Made by a program: the position numbers and the translations under genes. Of a stretch of 14,045 nucleotides of DNA, positions 1 to 8,667 are shown in pieces. Origin of the DNA: Ignavibacteriales bacterium (GTDB lineage Bacteria > Bacteroidota > Ignavibacteria > UBA10030 > SZUA-254); NCBI GenBank assembly GCA_016207985.1, contig JACQYX010000085.1, positions 1 to 14,045 of the forward strand, given 5' to 3'. The notes under the pieces were generated by a model that worked only from the letters and a program-made list of their open reading frames with translations, ran no database searches and had not been told where the DNA came from. Positions within the stretch are counted from its first letter, which is position 1. Each line of letters begins with the position of its first letter.

Positions 1-1
1 A

Positions 2-691
2 GTGTTTACCGGAAGCTCGACAATCACTCCGACAGCAGCCATAACTTTTGGCAATGTTCAAATAAGCCCTGGTGTAACAGTAACGGTCACTGGCAACATC
101 ATGGTTGCGGGAAATTGGACAAATAATGAAGGGACATACACGCCGGGAACAGGGACAGTAACTTTCAACAGTACCATCGCAGCCCAAGCCATTAACGGCA
201 CGGCCATAATTCAGAACTTCAATAATCTTACTGTTAATAAATCGGGACAGACATTAAGTGTTGGTGGCAGTACAACCAGTCTAGTCATAGATGGTAACCT
301 TGCTCTCATTACCGGAACGTTTGCTGACGGGGGTGCCCAGATCACCGGCAGTGCAACCGGCACAATGACGATGGCGGCCGGAACGTTCCTTACACTGGGT
401 ACAGCGTCAACGGCTACGAGTTTTCCGACATATTTTACCACAGGTAATATCTCCCTTAATGCAACGAGCACTGTAACGTATAATTCGAATCAACCACAGA
501 CCATTTCGGGAGTCCCCACCTACGGTAATGTGGCAGTAAGTGCGACAGTGCCTGTGACCAAGACGTTAGGAGGAGCCCTAACAGTGATTGGAAATTTGAC
601 AATCAATGCCAACACTACCCTTGATATCAGTGCCAGTAATTTCCCTATTACCATAGCTGGAAACTGGTCAAGACCGCGGGAACATTATTGA
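2..691 (+). CDS. 5' fragment of a giant T9SS surface protein (partial, ends at a frameshift)
   Basis: This frame is open from the left edge, so the true start and any signal peptide lie outside the window. The 229 visible residues are low-complexity Gly/Thr/Asn/Ser-rich repeats of alternating short strands, as in beta-helix-like surface proteins of Ignavibacteria and relatives. One module (GNWTNN, then PGTGTVTFN, then [11 protein letters not shown]) recurs in the next reading frame about 728 nt later. The frame ends at a TGA at 689-691, just after GNWS, while the +1 frame continues the same kind of protein without a break. I therefore read this piece and the 688-3951 frame as one gene split by a frameshift near 671. 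The protein is probably exported and located on the cell surface. No enzymatic motif is visible, and the specific function is unknown. Confidence 0.7.
   Translation: MFTGSSTITPTAAITFGNVQISPGVTVTVTGNIMVAGNWTNNEGTYTPGTGTVTFNSTIAAQAINGTAIIQNFNNLTVNKSGQTLSVGGSTTSLVIDGNLALITGTFADGGAQITGSATGTMTMAAGTFLTLGTASTATSFPTYFTTGNISLNATSTVTYNSNQPQTISGVPTYGNVAVSATVPVTKTLGGALTVIGNLTINANTTLDISASNFPITIAGNWSRPREHY
104..301 (+). repeat. Beta-structure module, copy 1 (copy 2 at 832-1029)
   Basis: The segment encodes [17 protein letters not shown], a [13 protein letters not shown] stretch and [15 protein letters not shown]. It aligns with 832-1029 without an internal gap. The copies are 728 nt apart, one base short of 243 codons, so they lie in different frames. 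That offset supports a one-base loss between them. Confidence 0.8.
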
Positions 692-3600
692 ATAGCGCTG
701 GGGGAACGACAACGATGAATGTTAACAATCTGACGATGATACAAGGGAACTTCACCCCGCCAGCGATTTTAAACATCAGCGGGACATTGAGCTTAACAGC
801 AGGAACGCTGACCGCGGGAACAAACATCAACATCGCAGGTGACTGGTCAAATAACGGTGGGACGTTCACACCAGGCACGAACACGGTAACGTTCAACAGC
901 ACGAGCGCACCCCAGACCATCAACGGTACGACAACAAGTCAGACCTTCAATAACCTTAGCATTAATAAAACGGGACAAACCCTCAGTGTCGGCGGCAGTA
1001 CTACTGCACTGATAGTCAATGGATTACTAACCTTAACGAATGGGAATATTACTACAGGATCGAATAAGTTAGTTATTTCCTCAACTGGTTATGTTTCTCG
1101 TACGAGTGGACATATTGTTGGTAATCTTCAAAAATACGTAACAACCGGAGCAACTTCATTAACATTTGAAATCGGTGATACCAACAGTTACGTCCCTATA
1201 AACGTTTCGTTTGACAATGTTTCAATAGCAGGAGACCTGATAGCGAGAACTACCAATATCGATCATCCGAATATAACAACTTCTGGAATTATTACTTCCA
1301 TGAATGTTAATCGGTATTGGACATTGGTAAACAACGGCACGGCATTTGACACTTGCAGTGCATCGTTCAATTTTGTTCCTGGTGATGTTGACCCGGGAGC
1401 TAACCCGAACAATTTCGTCGTCAAGAAGTTCGATGCTCCGAACTGGTCATCGACCACCACACCATCGGGTAGTGTGGAAGTGAATTACGGAGATAATCAA
1501 TCCTTCACCATCGCAGTGAACAGCGGACACCATATCGACAGCGTCGTGGTCGATGGCGTTAATCAAGGCGCGGTATCGAGTTACGATTTCACGAATGTCA
1601 CGACAAACCATACGATCACGGTATACTTCTCGATCAATGCCTACACGATTACTGCAACAGCAGGAGCGAATGGTATTATCAGTCCGTCTGGAGCGGTAAG
1701 TGTGAATCATGATTCAAATCAGGCGTTCACCGTTACTCCAAACACAGGATACCATATTGATAGTGTGATAGTAGATGGAGTGAAGGTAGATTCAACTACA
1801 AGTTACACATTCTTCAATGTAACAGCGAATCATACCATTAACGCTACATTTGCAATTAATGTGTATACAATTGTATCGGGTAAGATTGGAAATGGTACAA
1901 TAACTCCTTCCGGATCTGTGAATGTAAACTCAGGAACAGATCAAAACTTTGCAATCACCCCGGATATTCATTACCACCTCGATACTCTATTTGTTGACGG
2001 TGCTCATGTTGATTCGACAACAAGTTATACCTTCAATAATGTTAACGAGAATCATACAATCCTTGCAAAATTTGCAATTGATGTGTCCAAGATAACGGCC
2101 TCGGCAGAAACGGGTGGAACGATCAATCCGTCAGGCGATATCTTTATTGACTACGGTGCAAGTCAAAACTTTTTAATTGCACCCGACATCGGATATCATT
2201 TCGATAGCTTATTTGTAGATGGCATCCACGTGGATTCAACATCAAGTTACATATTCGACAACGTAACCGCAAATCATACTATCCACGCGAAGTTTGCGAT
2301 CAATAAGTACACAATAACTTCAACAGCAGATGCTAATGGATCAATCAGTCCCTCAGGAGATGTTACTGTCGATTATGGAATGAACAAACACTACACAATA
2401 ACACCGGATGCCGGATACCATGTGGATAGTCTCATTGTAGACGGGCTCAAAGTTGATTCAACAATGAGCTATACATTCATAAACATCACAACCAATCACA
2501 CCATAGCGGTGAAATTTGCAATAGATGTTTACACAATAGGTGCAACAGCAAGCCCGGGTGGTACGATTATCCCAGCCGGTGATGTACAAGTAAATTATGG
2601 TGAAAGCAAATCGTTTGAATTTGGACATGATGCAGGGTACCATTTTGACAGTTTATTTGTGGATGGAGTACACGTGGATTCGACATCGAGCTATACATTT
2701 GATAATGTTACAGCGAATCATACCATACATGCCAAGTTTTCGGTCAACACATTTACAATAACGGTAAGCGCAGGAGCTAATGGTTCAATCAGTCCATCCG
2801 GGTCGGTGAGTGTAAATCAAGGTTCGGACCAGCATTTTACAATCACACCTAACACCGGATACCATGTAGACAGTTTATTTGTGGATGGAACACATGTCGA
2901 TTCAACGACGAGCTATACATTTTTAAATGTAACTGAAAATCATACCATTCATGCAATCTTTGCTATCGATGTATATACAATAACATCGAGCGCGGAATCT
3001 GGGGGTACAATCAATCCATCGGGTGATGTTGGAGTAAATCATGGAGAGAATAAACAATTTACATTCACGCCGGATGTTGGTTACCACAAAGACAGCTTGA
3101 TAGTAGATGGTGTTCTCGTAGATTCAACGACAAGCTACACATTCAAGAATATATCAGCGAATCACACTATCCGTGTTACATTCGCAATCAACGATTACAC
3201 AATAACAGCATCTGCTGGAACAGGAGGTATAATTGATCCGACAGGTGTTGTGCATGTAACGTATGGTAAGAGCCAGCAATTTACTTTCGAGCCGAACGAA
3301 GGATATCATTTCGATAGTTTATTGGTCGATGGTAACAAAGTCGATTCGAGCACAAGTTACACGTTCTATAACATTACGGCAAATCATACGATCCATGTGA
3401 CGTATGTGATCAAGAAATTCACGATCACGGCAACAGCAGGGCCTCATGGAAATATTAATCCGTCGGGGACGGTCCAGGTAAATTACGGTGACAGCGTATT
3501 GTTTACTATGCAGCCGGATGCGGGCTATATTGTAGACAGTGTTTTTGTAGACGGTAGCTATGCCAACAACGATACTGTTTATATCTTTGAAAATATCACC

Positions 3601-3951
3601 ATGAACCACACAATTCATGTAACGTTTACATTTACCGAGGGTGTAGCCGATAAGATGTCGAGAATACCGAAAGCATATGCTTTATACCAAAACTATCCGA
3701 ACCCATTCAACCCATCAACAACAATTCAATATCAAATTCCGACAAAGTCGTTTGTGAGACTGACGATCTATAACAGCATTGGTGCAGTTGTGTCTGATCT
3801 TGATGAGGGTATTCGAGAGAGTGGGAATTATACTGTTATATGGTCTCCCGAAACTGCGAGCGGTGTATATTATGTCCGCTTAGATGCAACGAATTTGCAG
3901 AATCCTCAAGAAGTTTATCATTCCGTCAAAAAAACGACATATCTTAAATAA
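688..3951 (+). CDS. Giant repeat surface protein with T9SS type A sorting domain (main part)
   Basis: The frame has 1087 residues. The TTG at 688 is probably not a real start, because the protein homology runs upstream through the frameshift and the frame is open from 640. Layout: residues 1-115 are beta-structured Gly/Thr/Asn repeats. Residues about 125-243 are a linking domain ([14 protein letters not shown], then FEIGD, NRYWTL) shared with the next gene. Residues about 256-983 are ten 74-residue repeats with VDG, SYTF and NHTI motifs, matching the divergent InlB B-repeat family (Flg_new_2, bacterial repeat domain). Residues about 992-1087 are a type IX secretion sorting domain with [12 protein letters not shown] and a GVYYVRL strand. 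By family knowledge the sorting domain directs export through the outer membrane and surface attachment. The role is probably adhesive or structural; no catalytic residues were seen. A tandem paralogue follows at 4222. Confidence 0.85.
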   Translation: MNSAGGTTTMNVNNLTMIQGNFTPPAILNISGTLSLTAGTLTAGTNINIAGDWSNNGGTFTPGTNTVTFNSTSAPQTINGTTTSQTFNNLSINKTGQTLSVGGSTTALIVNGLLTLTNGNITTGSNKLVISSTGYVSRTSGHIVGNLQKYVTTGATSLTFEIGDTNSYVPINVSFDNVSIAGDLIARTTNIDHPNITTSGIITSMNVNRYWTLVNNGTAFDTCSASFNFVPGDVDPGANPNNFVVKKFDAPNWSSTTTPSGSVEVNYGDNQSFTIAVNSGHHIDSVVVDGVNQGAVSSYDFTNVTTNHTITVYFSINAYTITATAGANGIISPSGAVSVNHDSNQAFTVTPNTGYHIDSVIVDGVKVDSTTSYTFFNVTANHTINATFAINVYTIVSGKIGNGTITPSGSVNVNSGTDQNFAITPDIHYHLDTLFVDGAHVDSTTSYTFNNVNENHTILAKFAIDVSKITASAETGGTINPSGDIFIDYGASQNFLIAPDIGYHFDSLFVDGIHVDSTSSYIFDNVTANHTIHAKFAINKYTITSTADANGSISPSGDVTVDYGMNKHYTITPDAGYHVDSLIVDGLKVDSTMSYTFINITTNHTIAVKFAIDVYTIGATASPGGTIIPAGDVQVNYGESKSFEFGHDAGYHFDSLFVDGVHVDSTSSYTFDNVTANHTIHAKFSVNTFTITVSAGANGSISPSGSVSVNQGSDQHFTITPNTGYHVDSLFVDGTHVDSTTSYTFLNVTENHTIHAIFAIDVYTITSSAESGGTINPSGDVGVNHGENKQFTFTPDVGYHKDSLIVDGVLVDSTTSYTFKNISANHTIRVTFAINDYTITASAGTGGIIDPTGVVHVTYGKSQQFTFEPNEGYHFDSLLVDGNKVDSSTSYTFYNITANHTIHVTYVIKKFTITATAGPHGNINPSGTVQVNYGDSVLFTMQPDAGYIVDSVFVDGSYANNDTVYIFENITMNHTIHVTFTFTEGVADKMSRIPKAYALYQNYPNPFNPSTTIQYQIPTKSFVRLTIYNSIGAVVSDLDEGIRESGNYTVIWSPETASGVYYVRLDATNLQNPQEVYHSVKKTTYLK
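832..1029 (+). repeat. Beta-structure module, copy 2
   Basis: The segment encodes [20 protein letters not shown], a [13 protein letters not shown] stretch and [15 protein letters not shown], and is homologous to 104-301. Both copies keep the same order of strands and turns, and the DNA has diverged mostly at third positions. Confidence 0.8.
1453..3636 (+). repeat. Ten InlB-B-like 74-aa repeats in gene 1 (222-bp period)
   Basis: Complete units begin at 1639, 1861, 2083, 2305, 2527, 2749, 2971, 3193 and 3415. Each is exactly 222 nt, with no insertion or deletion across the block. A first, 5'-truncated unit (from about 1453) is in the same phase. The unit consensus is [15 protein letters not shown], then [31 protein letters not shown] and [15 protein letters not shown]. 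The DNA copies differ widely at synonymous sites, so this is an old duplication series rather than a recent satellite. Unit 1 (NQGAVSSY) and unit 10 (ANNDTVY) lack the VDST element found in the other eight. Confidence 0.93.
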
Positions 3952-3983
3952 CATAATAGATTGCATTATTGACCGTAAATTGT

Positions 3984-4000
3984 GGGGAATAATTATCCCC
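3984..4000 (+). terminator. Possible weak hairpin after gene 1
   Basis: GGGGA (3984-3988) pairs with TCCCC (3996-4000) around a 7-nt AT-rich loop, 33 nt after the stop codon. No clear T tract follows, so termination is uncertain. The rest of 3952-4111 is AT-rich and shows no other recognisable element. Confidence 0.3.
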
Positions 4001-4111
4001 CCAACCATAATATAGATTCTTAAAAAACAGTCAATTTTACATGAAAACGAAGAAATAATTAATACTAAAGCGTCTTGAATCAATTATTAATTATATTTTA
4101 AAAAAAATCAC

Positions 4112-4140
4112 TTGACAATCTTGTAAGAATTATTTAATAT
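4112..4140 (+). promoter_or_regulatory. Sigma70-like promoter for the second giant gene
   Basis: TTGACA (4112-4117), a 17-nt spacer and TAATAT (4135-4140) lie in an AT-rich stretch. Initiation near 4147 would give an untranslated leader of about 75 nt. The box match and spacing are close to ideal for a housekeeping sigma factor. They do not look like the TAnnTTTG promoters of Bacteroidetes proper. Confidence 0.6.
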
Positions 4141-4212
4141 ATTACGCTAAATTTATACCTTAAGTCATTATTTTTAGAAGAAACATGAATAAACTAATTA
4201 TAAACCAACACT

Positions 4213-4217
4213 GGAGG
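4213..4217 (+). promoter_or_regulatory. Ribosome binding site GGAGG of the second giant gene
   Basis: GGAGG lies 4 nt before the ATG at 4222. It fixes the start, because the encoded N-terminus is a good signal peptide. It is the strongest Shine-Dalgarno sequence in the window. Confidence 0.75.
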
Positions 4218-4221
4218 TTAA

Positions 4222-7200
4222 ATGAATAAACGGATACTTTTTCTTTTTGTGGTAGTTTTATCCTGCTTCATCGCATTTAATGAAGCATTTGCGGTTGAAA
4301 AGCACTGGGTCGGAACAGGGAGGGGAACTGGCGCGTTGTGGAATGTAGCAACGAACTGGAATCCGACCGGTGTACATGAGTCAACTGACGATGTGCTTAT
4401 AGATGGCGGTGGTAATTTAACTATCAACACAAACGCCTATTGCTTTTCGTTCACTCAGTATCTTAGCCCCGGTACACAGGATTTTATGAATAACGCTACA
4501 CTTACTGTGGGTGATGGGGGTTTGACGATCATCGGTGGGCAGTTAAAAATGAATGCGTCGAATAATACAATCACTGTCACAGGTGATTGGTATCAGGAAG
4601 GTGGAAGCTTTATTGCTGGGGCAGGATCGATTGTTTTGAACGGAACGGCGCGGCAAATCGTTACCACTTTCTCACCATTCTGGAATCTGACGATAGATAA
4701 TTCAGAAGGTGTTGAATTGAATTCCGACCTTGAAATCGGTGGCGATCTTGCTCTTGTCAATGGTCTTCTGATAACCGATCCATATTCACTTGTAATCAGT
4801 CCGACAGGATCGGTTGCCCGAACGAACGGATATGTCTCTGGTAATATGACGAAATACGTTCCAGAAGGATCGACTGTGATCACTTACGAGATTGGAGATG
4901 AATTGAATTACTCTCCGGTCACTGTTACTTTCGGAGACGTCTCGACTGCCGGTAATCTGATGGTCGAAGCATTTGCCGGTGATCATCCGCTTCTTCCATA
5001 TTCTCCGATTGACGAAAACCAGAGTGTCAATCGGTTCTGGATTTTCTCCAATAGCGGAACCGAGTTCGATTATTACGATGCTGTATTTAATTTCATTGGT
5101 TCCGATCTCGATCCAACAGCGAATACGGACAATTTCATTATTGGAAAAATTGATATCTCTGATTGGGAGCTTCCAACGGTTGGAACTAAAACTGCTACCA
5201 GTACGGAAGCCCTCGGAATGAGCACGATGAGCGATTTCGCAATCGGTGAGATAAAAACGTTCGATATCTTAGCGAGCTCGTTTGATATGGGAACGCTCAC
5301 CCCATCGGGAACAGTGATTGTCGATTATGGCTCTAATCAAGTTTTCGATATTTCCCCCGATCCCGGTTATCATCTCGATAGTTTGTTTGTCGATGGAATG
5401 CATGTCGACTCGATAACGAGTTACACATTCTATGATGTCACGGCGGGTCATTCCATTCATGCAAAGTTTATCGCTGATACTTTAGAGATTGTAGCAAGTG
5501 CAGGAGCTAATGGAACAATAAGTCCATTAGGAGACGTTCACCTTGTACCGCATACCAATCAAACATTTACCATTGCACCAAATGGTGGCTATCATATCTT
5601 GGATGTTATAGTGGATGGTGAATCTGTTGGACCGGTATCGGAATATACATTTGAGAATGTCATAACAGACCATACAATAAGCACTTCCTTCTCAATCGAT
5701 CAGTATTCACTCTATGCAACATCAATTGGTGGCGGCACCATTAGTCCATCAGGATCTATAATTGTCGACTCTGGCGCAACAAAGACATTTACGTTGATTC
5801 CGGACGTTGGTAATCATGTCGATAGTCTATTTGTAGACGGTGTACATGTTGATTCAACATCGAGTTATACATTTTATGATGTCAAAGAAAACCATACGAT
5901 CCATGCTAAGTTCACGATTAATACCTACACAGTAACTGCAACTACCGGACCAAATGGTTCGATAGATCCGTCTGGTGTTATTAATCTAAATTATGGTCAG
6001 GATCAACAGTTCTGTGTAACTCCAGATTATGGTTATCATGTCGATAGTCTATTCGTAGACGGTATACATGTTGATTCAATCGCATGTTATACATTCTATG
6101 ATATATCGGCTAATCATACAATCTTTGCAAAATTTGCTGTAAACGTTTACACAATTGGGGCAGGTGCAACATCGGGTGGAACGATTACCCCGGCTGGATT
6201 GATCTACGTAAATCATGGTGGCGATCAGGCATTTACAATAACTCCTAATATTGGTTATCATCTGGATGAACTTTTTGTGGATGGTGTTCATGTTGATTCG
6301 ACAACGAGTTATACATTTGAAAATGTTTCCTCGGATCATACGATCTTTGCAAATTTTGCTATCGATCAATTTGAAATCTTGGCAACGTCAACTGTCGGGG
6401 GTACACTCAATCCGTCTGGTGCAGTAATTGTAAACTATGGTGCCGATCAACAATTTACCATCGTATCGGACATCGGATATTACTTCGATAGTCTCTTCGT
6501 TGACGGTGTTCATGTCGATTCGTCCGTCAGCTATACGTTCTATAATGTTATGGCTAATCATTCAATCGATGCTAAATTTAAAATATTTACATATACAATC
6601 ACATCAAGCGCCGGAGCCAATGGGACAATTGATCCTTTAGGTGCCGTTGTAGCTACTTACGGATCAAGTAGAACATTCACGATTACTCCCAACTTCGGTT
6701 ACCATGTCGACAGTTTATATATCGATGGTGTGTCGGTTTCACCGATAACGAGTTACACTTTCGATGGAATAATAACTAATCACACAATCCATGCGACATT
6801 TACACTGAACGTCTACACCATCTTGTCGACGGCAACATCGGGTGGCACGATCACTCCTTCAGGTTCTATAAATGTCAACCATGGAAGTTCACAACAGTTC
6901 CTAATAGCAGTAAATATAGGATATCATCTCGATACGCTGTTCGTAGATGGCGTGCATGTTGATTCCACAACAAGCTACACATTCAATAATGTAGTCGCCA
7001 ATCATTCGATCCATGCTAAATTTGCAATCGATACCTATATTATTAATGCAATGGCAGGAGCGAATGGTAGTATCAGTCCTGCAGGAGAAGTGGTTGTCAA
7101 TTATGGCTCGGATCAGTTGTTCAACTTCAACCCGAATACAGGTTACTATGTGGATAGTGTATTCGTAGATGGTGCGTACATAGGTGCAGTGCCTAATTAT

Positions 7201-8574
7201 ACATTCTATAATGTGACAGCACCTCATACAATTCGCGTGACGTTCAAGATCTATGCCTTCACGATAAATGCAACTGCAGGTGCCGGAGGATCGATAACTC
7301 CATCCGGAATTGTGGGTGCAAATTATGGGACGTCTCAGCAATTTACGATTGCTCCGAATGTCGGTTACCATGTGGATAGCGTGTTCGTTGATGGAGCTTA
7401 TGTAGACTCGACGACAAGCTACACATTCTACAACATAACAACTAACCATACGATCAATGTGACATTCAGAGCCAACGTATACACGATTACCGCAACCTCT
7501 GAGGGTTTAGGAATCATCATACCTTCGGGATTTATCTCGGTAAATCATGGTACAAACCAACAGTTCTTTATGGTAGCGACTTATTATGGATTTGAAGTAG
7601 TTGCCTTGTTGGTTGATGATGTAATAGTCGATTCAACGTTAAGCTATACGTTCTATAATGTCACTGGCAATCATACAATCCATGCTGTATTCGGTCAGCG
7701 AGTACGTCCTTTACCAACTCTGACGAACATTCATCCGACAGGTGCATATCGTGGTGACTCGTTGGCTTCGGTGTACTGCGGTTCTGGAATAGCGATCAAC
7801 TATATCCAGTTCTTCCCCGGAAGCTCGGAGAGTCTTAAAGCGAGTATCAAAATAAATTACAATGCTATCGTAGGATCAAGAGATTTCTATGTATCGAATG
7901 CTCCTCCGGGTGGTGGGCCATCTGAGATCATGAAATTCTCAGTTCTCAATCATGCACCAACAGCGGCTATGCTTACGACTCCTGCCGATCTCGACACGTT
8001 AGAAGTCGATGAGTTGGAGAATGTACCGTTTGGTTGGGAAGGTTCATCCGATCTCGATATAATCGATACGGTGAAGTACACGTTCCGTATCTGGGGTCCG
8101 TTATTCGATACAACGGTAACCGGATTAAGTGCTGCATCGATCGAGATGAATCTCACATCGAAACTCAGTCAGCAGGAAAATTATTACTGGACTGTTTTCT
8201 CGACAGATGGCTACGACATTGTGGCATCTCCCGATACGTTCCTGTTCCACGTTAGATTGTGGGAAGATGTAAAGGATATAGCAGGATTACCGACAGAGTT
8301 TGCTCTGCGGCAGAACTATCCGAATCCATTCAATCCATCGACGCGAATACAGTTTGCTCTGCCAAAACAATCTGTTGTAACGTTGAAGGTGTATGATGTG
8401 ATCGGAACAGAGGTCGCTACACTGATCGAGCATCAATCGTTGACTGCCGGTATGAAAGAAGTAACATTCGATGCTGCAAATCTCGCATCGGGTATCTACT
8501 TCTATAGATTATTCGCAGTCAGTGATGACGGTATCACGTTCATCAGGTCTCATCGAATGATACTGATGAAATAA
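4222..8574 (+). CDS. Giant repeat surface protein with signal peptide and T9SS sorting domain
   Basis: The protein has 1450 residues and is complete. The start is set by GGAGG 4 nt upstream and by a signal peptide with probable cleavage after AFA (residue 24). Residues 25-190 form beta-structured repeats beginning KHWVGTG. Residues about 190-340 are a linking domain (SVARTNGYVSGN, YEIGDELNYSPV, NRFWIFSNSG) shared with the upstream gene. Residues 346-1159 are eleven 74-residue InlB-B-like repeats. Residues about 1164-1245 resemble an IPT/TIG domain, and about 1248-1350 an FN3-like domain (YYWTVFSTDG). Residues about 1359-1450 are a type A T9SS sorting domain ([13 protein letters not shown], then GIYFYRL). 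By family knowledge it is secreted by the Sec system, crosses the outer membrane by T9SS and is surface-attached or released. Its ligand is unknown, and an adhesin or surface-layer role is inferred only from its architecture. Confidence 0.92.
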   Translation: MNKRILFLFVVVLSCFIAFNEAFAVEKHWVGTGRGTGALWNVATNWNPTGVHESTDDVLIDGGGNLTINTNAYCFSFTQYLSPGTQDFMNNATLTVGDGGLTIIGGQLKMNASNNTITVTGDWYQEGGSFIAGAGSIVLNGTARQIVTTFSPFWNLTIDNSEGVELNSDLEIGGDLALVNGLLITDPYSLVISPTGSVARTNGYVSGNMTKYVPEGSTVITYEIGDELNYSPVTVTFGDVSTAGNLMVEAFAGDHPLLPYSPIDENQSVNRFWIFSNSGTEFDYYDAVFNFIGSDLDPTANTDNFIIGKIDISDWELPTVGTKTATSTEALGMSTMSDFAIGEIKTFDILASSFDMGTLTPSGTVIVDYGSNQVFDISPDPGYHLDSLFVDGMHVDSITSYTFYDVTAGHSIHAKFIADTLEIVASAGANGTISPLGDVHLVPHTNQTFTIAPNGGYHILDVIVDGESVGPVSEYTFENVITDHTISTSFSIDQYSLYATSIGGGTISPSGSIIVDSGATKTFTLIPDVGNHVDSLFVDGVHVDSTSSYTFYDVKENHTIHAKFTINTYTVTATTGPNGSIDPSGVINLNYGQDQQFCVTPDYGYHVDSLFVDGIHVDSIACYTFYDISANHTIFAKFAVNVYTIGAGATSGGTITPAGLIYVNHGGDQAFTITPNIGYHLDELFVDGVHVDSTTSYTFENVSSDHTIFANFAIDQFEILATSTVGGTLNPSGAVIVNYGADQQFTIVSDIGYYFDSLFVDGVHVDSSVSYTFYNVMANHSIDAKFKIFTYTITSSAGANGTIDPLGAVVATYGSSRTFTITPNFGYHVDSLYIDGVSVSPITSYTFDGIITNHTIHATFTLNVYTILSTATSGGTITPSGSINVNHGSSQQFLIAVNIGYHLDTLFVDGVHVDSTTSYTFNNVVANHSIHAKFAIDTYIINAMAGANGSISPAGEVVVNYGSDQLFNFNPNTGYYVDSVFVDGAYIGAVPNYTFYNVTAPHTIRVTFKIYAFTINATAGAGGSITPSGIVGANYGTSQQFTIAPNVGYHVDSVFVDGAYVDSTTSYTFYNITTNHTINVTFRANVYTITATSEGLGIIIPSGFISVNHGTNQQFFMVATYYGFEVVALLVDDVIVDSTLSYTFYNVTGNHTIHAVFGQRVRPLPTLTNIHPTGAYRGDSLASVYCGSGIAINYIQFFPGSSESLKASIKINYNAIVGSRDFYVSNAPPGGGPSEIMKFSVLNHAPTAAMLTTPADLDTLEVDELENVPFGWEGSSDLDIIDTVKYTFRIWGPLFDTTVTGLSAASIEMNLTSKLSQQENYYWTVFSTDGYDIVASPDTFLFHVRLWEDVKDIAGLPTEFALRQNYPNPFNPSTRIQFALPKQSVVTLKVYDVIGTEVATLIEHQSLTAGMKEVTFDAANLASGIYFYRLFAVSDDGITFIRSHRMILMK
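5257..7698 (+). repeat. Eleven InlB-B-like 74-aa repeats in gene 2 (222-bp period)
   Basis: Units start at 5257, 5479, 5701, 5923, 6145, 6367, 6589, 6811, 7033, 7255 and 7477. All are exactly 222 nt with no indels. Units 2, 7 and 9 lack the VDST element and carry GPVSEY, SPITSY or GAVPNY instead. Unit 11 is the most degenerate in the middle (YYGFEVVALLVDD) and may act as an end cap. Unit 4 is the only one with cysteines (unit positions 31 and 55). Confidence 0.95.
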
Positions 8575-8607
8575 GCAGCGTACATTACGTAGCAGTACCT
8601 AAAATAG

Positions 8608-8641
8608 CAAAGCCGGTTCCCAGATTTCGGAATCGGCTTTG
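8608..8641 (+). terminator. Intrinsic terminator shared by convergent genes
   Basis: A 13-bp stem (8608-8620 with 8629-8641, one G-T wobble) encloses an 8-nt loop. It lies 33 nt after the stop of the giant gene and is followed by TCTTTATT. The other strand also has a U-rich tail (CTATTTTA), and the convergent argD-like gene ends 26 nt away. The hairpin therefore probably serves both directions. Confidence 0.88.
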
Positions 8642-8667
8642 TCTTTATTGACAATTTAGAAAATTAT

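Noticed and set aside
665..691. Programmed ribosomal frameshift in gene 1
   Set aside because: No slippery heptamer or evident downstream structure is present at the junction. A base loss or assembly error is simpler.
1453..3636. Regular repeats considered as a CRISPR array
   Set aside because: The period is 222 bp and fully coding, with no short identical repeats or unique spacers.
4973..5221. 82-aa plus-strand frame inside the second giant gene
   Set aside because: It is an alternate-frame shadow within a domain that is clearly conserved between the two paralogues in the main frame.
6901..7449. 182-aa minus-strand frame, and similar ones at 1447-1710, 2458-2643, 3319-3618 and 6076-6369
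   Set aside because: They are antisense shadows of the 222-bp repeats. They recur in phase with the repeat units and look alike only because the sense strand repeats.
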